Shown piece after piece: positions 1 through 5,971 of a stretch of 18,502 nt of DNA (position 1 is the stretch's first letter; every line of letters begins with the position of its first letter). Origin of the DNA: an uncultured Oscillospiraceae bacterium (GTDB taxonomy: Bacteria; Bacillota; Clostridia; UBA1381); assembly GCA_946531785.1 (NCBI GenBank), contig CAMNAT010000009.1:1-18502 (forward strand), read 5' to 3'. The position numbers and the translations under genes are program-made. The notes under the pieces were generated by a model that saw only the letters and a program-made list of their open reading frames with translations, searched no databases and was not told the origin of the DNA.

Positions 1-1400
1 AGCTGTTCACGGGGAAGATCAATGTTGCAGAGTGAATTTGCCTCGCCGGTCATTTTATAGCTTTCACCAAGAAGAACTATAACAGCGTCCGAGTCGGGAA
101 TATCCCAGTAGCAGTCATCCCACAGATATTTGCTTGATGGAAGAACGGCATTTTCGTTTGCCTTTTTTATTTCCTCCGCAATGGAAGATACGCGGCTCAT
201 ATCGCCGCCGAGTATCCATGTTCCCAAAAGTGAGCGCTTTTCAAATGCCATAGGGCCCGTTACGACCGTTTTTGCATTTTTTGACAGAGGCAGTACATTG
301 TTTTTATTCTTTAAAAGTACAAGTGCCTCGTCTGAGCAGTTCTCGGCAATAGAATCGTGATCTGAGTAATTCATAGCCTTGCGGCGTGAGAACGGGTTTT
401 CAAACAAGCCAAATCTCAGCTTCACGCAAAGCACGCGCAGTACGGCATCATCAATGGTTTCCTGTGAGACAGATCCATCCTTTACAAGCTCCTCTAAGTG
501 ATCTATAAAGCATCTGTCCGCCATATCCATATCGACGCCGGCATTGATAGCGATCCTGGCGCAGTCTTTTTTGCTTTCCGCCAGCTTTTGCTTTATAAGC
601 TGCGCTACCGACCACCAGTCACTTACAACAAATCCTTTAAAATCCAGTTCATGCTTGAGGAGCGTTTTTATCAGATAGCTTCCTGATGAGGCGCAGGTGC
701 CGCCTAAGGTGTTAAATGAATTCATCACCGTTGCCGCGTCGGCGTCCACGGCTGCCTTGAACGGCCGCAGATAAACATTTCGCAGGGTATAGTCTGTTAT
801 CTCGCAGTTATAATAATCTCTTCCGCCTTCGCCGGCTCCGTAGCCTATATAGTGCTTTGCACAGGCTGCTATATTCTCATCCTGAAACCCGTTCACCACA
901 GCCTGTGCTATTTTAGCCCCAAGATATGGGTCCTCGCCGGGACTCTCAACACATCTTCCCCAGCGTGGATCCCGCGATATGTCAAGCATAGGTGTAAATG
1001 TCCAGTGAACGCAGTCCTTTGCCGCCTCGCGGGCAACGCATCGGTAGCCGTTATAAACAAGCTCAGGATCAAAGGTCGCTGCAAGCGCAAGCGGGATGGG
1101 CAGAACTGTTTCGTGCCCGTGAATGGCGTCTCTGCCGTAAATAAGCGGAATGCCGGAAGGACTTTCTTCTAAAGCTATGCGCTCCAGTTCGTTCAGTGCG
1201 TCGGTGAATATTTTTTGCTGCGGATCGTTCCCGGAGGTTGCTGAATTGGCTAAAATAAGTGAGCCAAGTTCTCCGCGGCGGACTTTTTCTTTTATTTCTT
1301 CATATTTATCTTCAATGAACGCTTCCTGATTAAGTTGACCGATCTTTTCTTTAAGCGTCATTTTCGAGAGAATATCTGTCGCTCTTTCCCTGATGTTCAT
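1..1400 (-). CDS. GH3 family beta-glycosidase, C-terminal part beyond the window
   Basis: Glycoside hydrolase family 3 enzyme, likely a retaining exo-beta-glycosidase acting in the cytoplasm on imported oligosaccharides; there is no signal peptide. I translated 466 residues. Family landmarks appear in order: YGRDAIHGHETVLPIPLALA around residues 88-107, DISRDPRWGRCVESPGEDPY at 140-159, KHYIGYG near 182-188, GGRDY near 192-196, and GFVVSDW with the expected catalytic nucleophile at Asp261. The (beta/alpha)8 domain is complete and the second, alpha/beta sandwich domain has begun at the window edge. The ATG is set by an AAGGAG site 8 nt upstream that overlaps the stop codon of the preceding small gene, so the two are probably translationally coupled. 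It is the third gene of a minus-strand operon. GH3 covers glucosidases, xylosidases, N-acetylglucosaminidases and others, so the exact sugar specificity is open. The family call is near certain. Confidence 0.95.
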   Translation of the reverse strand, partial: MNIRERATDILSKMTLKEKIGQLNQEAFIEDKYEEIKEKVRRGELGSLILANSATSGNDPQQKIFTDALNELERIALEESPSGIPLIYGRDAIHGHETVLPIPLALAATFDPELVYNGYRCVAREAAKDCVHWTFTPMLDISRDPRWGRCVESPGEDPYLGAKIAQAVVNGFQDENIAACAKHYIGYGAGEGGRDYYNCEITDYTLRNVYLRPFKAAVDADAATVMNSFNTLGGTCASSGSYLIKTLLKHELDFKGFVVSDWWSVAQLIKQKLAESKKDCARIAINAGVDMDMADRCFIDHLEELVKDGSVSQETIDDAVLRVLCVKLRFGLFENPFSRRKAMNYSDHDSIAENCSDEALVLLKNKNNVLPLSKNAKTVVTGPMAFEKRSLLGTWILGGDMSRVSSIAEEIKKANENAVLPSSKYLWDDCYWDIPDSDAVIVLLGESYKMTGEANSLCNIDLPREQ

Positions 1401-1412
1401 AGTAAAGTCTCC

Positions 1413-1586
1413 TTAATTAAATAGAATGATCTCCTGAAAATCCTTTGAATATATTCTCGTGATCACCTGCTGAGACAGAGTGGCTTCCTTCAGCGTTGGT
1501 ACGAGAGAAGCTCCCGCGTCATTTGCAGCGTGAATATTATTTTGGAAAAAGATGATCATCAGCTTGGGCTGTTCATATTTTTTCAT
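1413..1586 (-). CDS. Small protein (57 aa), divergent member of a three-copy small-protein family
   Basis: Function unknown. The reading frame starts MKKYEQPKL and ends IILFN. Its ATG overlaps the TGA of the upstream exported-protein gene as ATGA, a 4-bp overlap typical of translational coupling, and a GAGGAGG-type ribosome site lies just before it. The stop codon is 12 nt before the GH3 start. It aligns with the two small proteins at 5472-5657 and 5670-5837: an MK(x)K-aromatic-xx-P-[RK]-[IL] start, a central [QN]NIxxA segment, and an end of the form I-xxx-[DE]-[LF]-[QR]-x-I. It has no signal peptide, no membrane segment and no cysteine. The shared ends, the shared position directly after a large exported protein and the strong ribosome site argue that it is real despite its size. 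Its role may be tied to the exported protein next to it, but that is inference. Confidence 0.75.
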   Translation of the reverse strand: MKKYEQPKLMIIFFQNNIHAANDAGASLVPTLKEATLSQQVITRIYSKDFQEIILFN

Positions 1587-3385
1587 TGCAGTTCCTCCTC
1601 AACTCTGTCGCGGCTCAGATATAGTTCAAGGCTTTCGGCTGTTGCTAAGTCGGGAATATTGTTTATCTGTATGCCCAACATAACATCACCCGATCCGGAT
1701 GTGACTATTGACGAATTATCGTGTGCAGGCGCTACTCCGTTAAGTGACCATATCCCTCTGCTGCTGTCCGCCATAAGCTTAACGGTACTGAGCTCAGAAA
1801 GAGCATCTGCGGATAAGGTCACAAGAAACCCTTTTTTATAAACCGGATCTCCATTGGCGTTGGTATAGCTCACAATATCGTTGCCGGCGAGAGAAATATC
1901 TGTCGGTTTAACGGCATAAATGCTCTTCCTGAAATCATCTGCCGATATTACGGCGGAAAGCTCGGCGTCTAAGTCGTACATGATCGTATTAAGAGCCGAT
2001 CCGTCCGCTGCCGCGCGGTCACGGAATTCCACAAGGTTTACTGTTGTCCCGGTATTCGTCAGCGCTGCGGTCGTGTTTTGATATTCGCCGGAGCCGTTCA
2101 GTGCAGCATATTTGCCGGACTGCGGAACTATATATATGATCCCGCCGTTTTCTGTGCCGAACACCTCGCCGCCGGCAGTAGCAGCAACAGTGTAATCCTC
2201 CTTGCTGTCAAAGCTTGCGTGTATGATCTTGCTCTTATACGCTGAATAGCAGCCGTTCAGGAAGATTATGGTGTTGATCTCGTCATCGAATGCGCTGCTG
2301 TGCCTGCTGCCCGCAAATAGTCCGCGGTTGATGTCGCTGCCGTAGCCGATATTGCCCGCAGCGATAGTGGGCGCGATCCTGAGCGTTGTTGTTCCGCTCA
2401 CATGATGGCTTGTGCTGTAATTCAAAAAGATGCTTGCCTCGTTATAGCAGCCTGTATATACCCGGCGCGATATCCTGCCGCCTAAAAGATCTATATTCAC
2501 ATTACCTGTAAGCCCCGCGCCTATGCTGCCTCCGAATATGGCCTCCACAGTGCCGCCCTTCATGGCAACATTTATATTACAGCCGTTAAGAGCGTAGTTT
2601 TCTGTGCCGCCGTATATATTCATTGCGTTTCCGCCTGTTATGTTGATATTTATCTCTTTGGGTGTATCAACGGGAGAGGAGGAGCGGCTGCCGCCGAACA
2701 GATACTCGCATACGGCGTTTCCCGCAAGAGTAACGCTCGTTTTGCCGGTTACGCCTGCGTAGTTACCGCCGCCGTAGACGCGGCAGCCTGATTCTATTGT
2801 ATCATCCTTGTTTGCGTTTCCGCCGAACACGATATTTGAATTGCCGATAAGAGGAGCATTGCTGCTTCCGCCGCACACCCAATCGTATGTGCCGCCGAGA
2901 AGTCTGATATCCGTATCGCCGGTATATGCCTTGCCATTTGTTCCGCCAAAGGCGATGAGCCTCTGGCTTGATGTCACATCCTCTGTTATAGTGAGAGAAT
3001 GACCATTGGCATATATGTGGTAATTATCCTTATTCCTTACTATATTAAAGCCTGAGAGCGTCAGATCACCCCGAAGATTAATGGGTGTATCAAGCGTCAG
3101 CGTAAGACCTGAGCCATAGCCCTTAAGTGTGAGCATACCGCTGTGTGCCGGAGGCTCGGAATAAGTGATGCTGTCCGTTGCTATTATCGTACCGATCTCT
3201 GAAATACTTTTGTATGCGGAATCAAGTGTGGTGGGCGCCGCGAGGCTTTCGCCGGATGCGGAGGCATCGCCCGTTTCCGAAACATATACTGTTTTCCCGC
3301 CCTGTGCATAAGCCGGTGAGCTGAAAAATGCGATCAGTAGAAACACTGCCGAGGTGTGAGCAAGAAGCGTTAAACTGAGCTTCAT
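1583..3385 (-). CDS. Exported glycine-rich beta-solenoid-like protein (600 aa)
   Basis: Predicted secreted protein of unknown exact function, probably a surface or extracellular glycan-binding or structural protein. An N-terminal signal peptide (MKLSLTLLAHTSAVFLLIAF, then a site at AYA|QG) is followed by a long central region, roughly residues 95-340, with recurring short blocks such as IRLLGGTYDWVCGGS, VYGGGNYAG, EYLFGGS, NIYGGTEN, EAIFGGSIGAG and IDLLGGR. The irregular GG-turn-beta period is what right-handed parallel beta-helix proteins look like. The C-terminal 130 residues are not repetitive. I see no SLH, dockerin, LPXTG or catalytic signature. The start at 3385 is chosen because it follows an AAAGGGGG site and the signal peptide; an in-frame ATG at 3433 would lie upstream of the predicted transcription start. 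First gene of its operon, it overlaps the next small gene by 4 bp. Confidence 0.85.
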   Translation of the reverse strand: MKLSLTLLAHTSAVFLLIAFFSSPAYAQGGKTVYVSETGDASASGESLAAPTTLDSAYKSISEIGTIIATDSITYSEPPAHSGMLTLKGYGSGLTLTLDTPINLRGDLTLSGFNIVRNKDNYHIYANGHSLTITEDVTSSQRLIAFGGTNGKAYTGDTDIRLLGGTYDWVCGGSSNAPLIGNSNIVFGGNANKDDTIESGCRVYGGGNYAGVTGKTSVTLAGNAVCEYLFGGSRSSSPVDTPKEININITGGNAMNIYGGTENYALNGCNINVAMKGGTVEAIFGGSIGAGLTGNVNIDLLGGRISRRVYTGCYNEASIFLNYSTSHHVSGTTTLRIAPTIAAGNIGYGSDINRGLFAGSRHSSAFDDEINTIIFLNGCYSAYKSKIIHASFDSKEDYTVAATAGGEVFGTENGGIIYIVPQSGKYAALNGSGEYQNTTAALTNTGTTVNLVEFRDRAAADGSALNTIMYDLDAELSAVISADDFRKSIYAVKPTDISLAGNDIVSYTNANGDPVYKKGFLVTLSADALSELSTVKLMADSSRGIWSLNGVAPAHDNSSIVTSGSGDVMLGIQINNIPDLATAESLELYLSRDRVEEELQ

Positions 3386-3423
3386 GATAAATTGCCCCCT
3401 TTTTAATTTATTGGTATGATTTA

Positions 3424-3452
3424 ATTCTAACATTGCGGTAAAATGCGGTCAA
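3424..3452 (-). promoter_or_regulatory. Sigma-A-type promoter of the beta-solenoid/small protein/GH3 operon
   Basis: Reading the minus strand, TTGACC (3452-3447) and TAGAAT (3429-3424) are separated by exactly 17 nt. Transcription would start near 3417, about 30 nt before the ATG at 3385. Both boxes are close to consensus, unlike the divergent promoter at 3580, so this operon may be less dependent on an activator. The bipartite element seen at the two plus-strand promoters is not present in the same position here. Confidence 0.75.
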
Positions 3453-3510
3453 GGTTATATATCTGATATAGGATACAATTTATAATATTGCCGTAACGGG
3501 AGGGTGAACA

Positions 3511-3520
3511 AAAGTGTATC
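3511..3520 (+). promoter_or_regulatory. Possible extra regulator half-site in the divergent intergenic region
   Basis: AAAGTGTATC here repeats exactly at 3570-3579, the right half of the bipartite element, 59 bp downstream. The TGTAT cores in this intergenic region start at 3515, 3555 and 3574, giving distances of 40 and 19 bp, close to multiples of about 19.5. That helical phasing would suit an additional binding site between the divergent promoters. A 10-bp match in 280 bp of AT-rich DNA could still be chance. Confidence 0.35.
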
Positions 3521-3548
3521 GAGCTTTGGTTCCGCTGCGATAATGTGC

Positions 3549-3581
3549 GGTATTTGTATGTCATCTTTCAAAGTGTATCTT
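3549..3581 (+). promoter_or_regulatory. Bipartite operator candidate, copy 1
   Basis: GGTATTTGTAT, then 13 nt, then GTGTATCTT. The same arrangement (identical left half, same 13-nt gap, right half differing at one base) occurs at 8278-8310. Each half contains a TGTAT core, 19 bp apart, like the direct-repeat half-sites of AraC-family operators. The last two bases overlap the -35 box of the promoter at 3580-3608, as expected for an activator that contacts RNA polymerase. The likely binder is the AraC-type protein encoded at 5972-8239; that assignment is inference. Confidence 0.7.
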
Positions 3582-3608
3582 TAAAATGTAATGAAACGGT
3601 GGTACAAT
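3580..3608 (+). promoter_or_regulatory. Promoter of the LamG-protein/small-protein operon
   Basis: TTTAAA (3580-3585) and TACAAT (3603-3608) are 17 nt apart. The -35 box is poor, which fits activator dependence, and it sits at the same offset from the bipartite element (31 bp from its first base) as in the promoter at 8309. Transcription would begin near 3615, about 53 nt before the ATG at 3668, which rules out the in-frame ATG at 3545 as the start. Confidence 0.65.
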
Positions 3609-3667
3609 TTACTCAAAGCAAAAGATCATTTTGCAAAAAAAATAAATATTTCAGGAGGAATGTAACA

Positions 3668-5455
3668 ATGAAAGGAAAGCTTTTATGCGCGGTAACCGCT
3701 TTGGCTTGTGCAGCGGGAATGCTGACAGCCGTGCCTGCATCGGCTAAGACTGCTGATCTGGATTTTGAAAATGTCAGTGTTTTATCCGATATAAAGGGCA
3801 GCGGAAAATTCTTTACCAGCGGCTCTAATGTAACGGAGGATACGGCAATACTTGAGACGGAGACCATGGGTACATATACAAATAAATACCTTTCGGTGAA
3901 GTATAACAACGGTGCTAATAATATTTTAGTAAGCGACTCAATACTTGACAATGACATAACAGTCGTGTCCGCAAGATTGAAGTTTTATTCCGGCTCGCAG
4001 GCGGGTCTTATCATCAGAACAAGCTCTAACCAATACCTTGCCGTAAACAACGGCGGCAGCACAGCGTTAAGACTGCTCAATAACAGCTCCTATACTATAA
4101 CAGGCTACGATGGCAAATGGGTGGATGTACGCTATGTGATAACAAAAACAAGTTCTACGACAGCTGATATAGTAGGTTATATGATGCTTACAGGTCAGCC
4201 TGACACCATGATAACATGCAGCCTGAACAATTTTGCGATCAACAGCGGTACGCATCTGCGTTTTCAGGCAGACGGCGGCGAAAAGGGCAGTATAGACAAC
4301 CTTGTTGTTAAGTCATACAGCTCGGCGGAAGCTGTAACTCTCGTTAAAGAGGATTTTGAGCAGTTTGCGGAAGGTGCTCAGAACGGTAACGCAAGCCGGC
4401 TTTCAGGAAACTCATTATTGAGACCTACAGCAAATAATGCCGTATCGGTTGCAGCTTCCGGGAATAATAAATACCTTGCTCTTGCAAACAACGCAGCTAC
4501 ATTGTATGATTTCAAGGTGCCTACAAAAACAAAGTCGGTGTTGAGCTTTGATATGAAGGCTTCAAGTGCAGCTGTCGGAAACAAGACATTTGTTCGTCCA
4601 ACAGGAGGCGGAGAGTATAATCTTGTACGCTTTGACAGCAACGGTCAGGCTGTAGTAATGGACTATGCTATAAACGGTCTCGCATCAAGACTTACAAGCG
4701 AGTTTGTGCATTTTGATTTTGTGATCGATGCGAAAGGCACAGCAACAACCATAAACGGCTATGTGGATGGACAATTGATAAACAGCCGTGGTTTTGACGT
4801 AGTATTCGGCGATTTCCGCGCTCAGGCTGCGGCAGACTCAGAGGTGGACCTTGACAACATTACCATATCAACCCCCGGAGCAGCTTCAATGACGGCTGCG
4901 GCAGGTGCTGCAACAAAGAACAGCGCAACAATAACAATAGATTCAAGCAACATCATCGACCCGGATACCATTACCGCATCAATCGGCGGTGAAGCTCAGA
5001 CAATAACAAAAACAATGAGCAACAGCGGAAAGACATATACTCTTACATTGAGCGGTCTTGAGCCCGGTACAGCTTACAGCGTTGATGTAGCGGCAAGCGA
5101 TTATTTCGGTCAGGCAATGGCTGCGCGGACAGTTGAATTTACTACAGAAGCATTGACTCAGTCAACTGCGGTGGTAACGGACAAAGCGTCAGTACAGAAG
5201 AGCGATACAGACAAGGCTACGGGAGTGGCGGTAGAGGTTACTCCGAATGATTATGCCGTATGTGGCATACAGTGGACATTCGGAAATAATACACCGTTTA
5301 ACACATCATTCGGCGATACAGTAGTATCCGGCTCCGGACCTGTAACTGCAGCGCTCTATATAGACGGATTATTCATTGATGATATAGCTAACTATCCTAT
5401 TTCCGTTGAGGCATTGAATACAGCTCCCGCTTCTTCGGTGGCTACAATGGAATAA
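3668..5455 (+). CDS. Exported LamG-like / Ig-like domain protein (595 aa)
   Basis: Predicted secreted, non-catalytic carbohydrate-binding or surface protein. The signal peptide MKGKLLCAVTALACAAGMLT ends with a cleavage site at ASA|KT. Two concanavalin-type (LamG-like) beta-sandwich modules follow, about residues 27-220 (LDFENVSVLSD to SIDNLVVKSYSS) and 226-400 (KEDFEQFAEG to DLDNITIST), each with the usual opening DFE and closing DNhxh segments. Residues 400-493 resemble a bacterial Ig-like domain of the Big_5/SbsA type (LEPGTAYSVDV, YFGQ, VEFTTE). The last 100 residues are unassigned. No wall anchor, SLH or dockerin is visible. The start follows an AGGAGG site 8 nt upstream; a longer in-frame start at 3545 lies before the promoter. 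The module order is close to that of the 1,058-aa protein at 12948-16124. It leads an operon with two small proteins and is probably controlled by the element at 3549. Confidence 0.85.
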   Translation: MKGKLLCAVTALACAAGMLTAVPASAKTADLDFENVSVLSDIKGSGKFFTSGSNVTEDTAILETETMGTYTNKYLSVKYNNGANNILVSDSILDNDITVVSARLKFYSGSQAGLIIRTSSNQYLAVNNGGSTALRLLNNSSYTITGYDGKWVDVRYVITKTSSTTADIVGYMMLTGQPDTMITCSLNNFAINSGTHLRFQADGGEKGSIDNLVVKSYSSAEAVTLVKEDFEQFAEGAQNGNASRLSGNSLLRPTANNAVSVAASGNNKYLALANNAATLYDFKVPTKTKSVLSFDMKASSAAVGNKTFVRPTGGGEYNLVRFDSNGQAVVMDYAINGLASRLTSEFVHFDFVIDAKGTATTINGYVDGQLINSRGFDVVFGDFRAQAAADSEVDLDNITISTPGAASMTAAAGAATKNSATITIDSSNIIDPDTITASIGGEAQTITKTMSNSGKTYTLTLSGLEPGTAYSVDVAASDYFGQAMAARTVEFTTEALTQSTAVVTDKASVQKSDTDKATGVAVEVTPNDYAVCGIQWTFGNNTPFNTSFGDTVVSGSGPVTAALYIDGLFIDDIANYPISVEALNTAPASSVATME

Positions 5456-5471
5456 TAAAGGGAGTGCAGTA

Positions 5472-5657
5472 ATGAAAAAGAAATTTATTACTCCTCGGAT
5501 AGGGGTATCGAGCTTTGAGTCTCAGAACATATTGACAGCAAGCGGTCCGGGTGAAACCGCAATGGGTGATGTGAAAAAAACCGTAACGGGGACTCATACC
5601 GCAACTATATCATTAAGCGATCTGCAACGTATTGTTGGATTTGATATGGAAAAATAA
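5472..5657 (+). CDS. Small protein (61 aa), member of a three-copy family
   Basis: Function unknown. It begins MKKKFITPRIGVSSFESQNI, has a GGGAG site 7 nt before the ATG, and starts 16 nt after the exported LamG-protein gene. It matches the next gene at 31 of 55 ungapped positions, with identical stretches PRI, QNILTASG, TVTG and ATI, so the two are tandem duplicates. A C-terminal tail (VGFDMEK) is unique to this copy. There is no signal peptide, membrane segment or cysteine, so it is predicted to stay in the cytoplasm unless exported by an unknown route. The conservation between copies concentrates in the first 25 residues and in the TVTG...ATI...L..I stretch near the end. The position directly after an exported-protein gene is shared with the divergent homologue at 1413-1586. 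Confidence 0.85.
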   Translation: MKKKFITPRIGVSSFESQNILTASGPGETAMGDVKKTVTGTHTATISLSDLQRIVGFDMEK

Positions 5658-5669
5658 AGGAGAACAGAA

Positions 5670-5837
5670 ATGAAAAGGAAATATTTTGTGCCTCGTATAG
5701 AGGTGATGGATTTTGAGGATCAGAACATACTGACAGCAAGCGGCGGAGGCACGACTGCGCTCGATGAGGTGAAGGGAACGGTAACAGGCTCTGTATCCGC
5801 AACAATAAACGCGGATGAGCTGAGATTGATATTCTGA
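5670..5837 (+). CDS. Small protein (55 aa), tandem paralogue of the preceding gene
   Basis: Function unknown. It begins MKRKYFVPRIEVMDFEDQNI and ends with ELRLIF. An AAAGGAG site lies 7 nt before the ATG, and the gene is only 12 nt after the stop of its paralogue. It shares about 56 percent identity with that paralogue and a weaker but position-consistent pattern with the minus-strand protein at 1413-1586. It lacks a signal peptide, membrane helix and cysteine, and no modification enzyme is encoded nearby, so a modified-peptide precursor role has no support here. The Gly-rich, Ser/Thr-rich middle (TASGGGTTA) suggests a flexible linker between two short structured or binding segments. It is the last gene of the operon; a strong hairpin terminator begins 9 nt after its stop. 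Conservation between the copies supports that it is expressed. Confidence 0.83.
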   Translation: MKRKYFVPRIEVMDFEDQNILTASGGGTTALDEVKGTVTGSVSATINADELRLIF

Positions 5838-5845
5838 TCTGTAAT

Positions 5846-5878
5846 AAAAGGATCGGCTTTGTAACGGCCGGTCCTTTT
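5846..5878 (+). terminator. Rho-independent terminator of the LamG-protein/small-protein operon
   Basis: AAAAGGATCGGC (5846-5857) pairs with GCCGGTCCTTTT (5867-5878) over 12 bp with a single G-T wobble, around a 9-nt loop, and the 3' arm ends in TTTT. It isolates the small-protein operon from the regulator gene downstream. Confidence 0.85.
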
Positions 5879-5908
5879 ATAGTGTATTATTTGTCATTTA
5901 AAGAATAC

Positions 5909-5937
5909 TTGACTAAGCGTAGGATTTGATATATAAT
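5909..5937 (+). promoter_or_regulatory. Sigma-A-type promoter of the AraC-type regulator gene
   Basis: TTGACT (5909-5914) and a perfect TATAAT (5932-5937) are separated by 17 nt. Transcription would start near 5944, about 28 nt before the TTG start. The strong boxes and the absence of a convincing bipartite element suggest constitutive expression of the regulator. Confidence 0.82.
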
Positions 5938-5971
5938 ATCTATAAACAGAAGGCGTAGTGGAGGTGTATCC

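Noticed and set aside
3386..3433. Upstream ATG at 3433 for the beta-solenoid protein
   Set aside because: The first residues are a translation of the untranslated leader and ribosome site, and the ATG is upstream of the expected transcription start near 3417.
3545..3667. N-terminal extension of the LamG protein starting at the ATG at 3545
   Set aside because: The extension lies upstream of the predicted -10 box at 3603-3608, encodes no signal peptide, and the ATG at 3668 has a strong AGGAGG and a proper signal sequence.
5472..5837. The tandem small proteins as RiPP or bacteriocin precursors
   Set aside because: There are no cysteines, no double-glycine leader site that is shared by all three proteins, and no modification enzyme, peptidase or dedicated exporter nearby.
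5877..5910. Possible bipartite element upstream of the regulator promoter (autoregulation)
   Set aside because: A TGTAT core at 5883-5887 is 26 bp from the -35 box, but the left half otherwise mismatches and the right half keeps only CTT; too weak to call.
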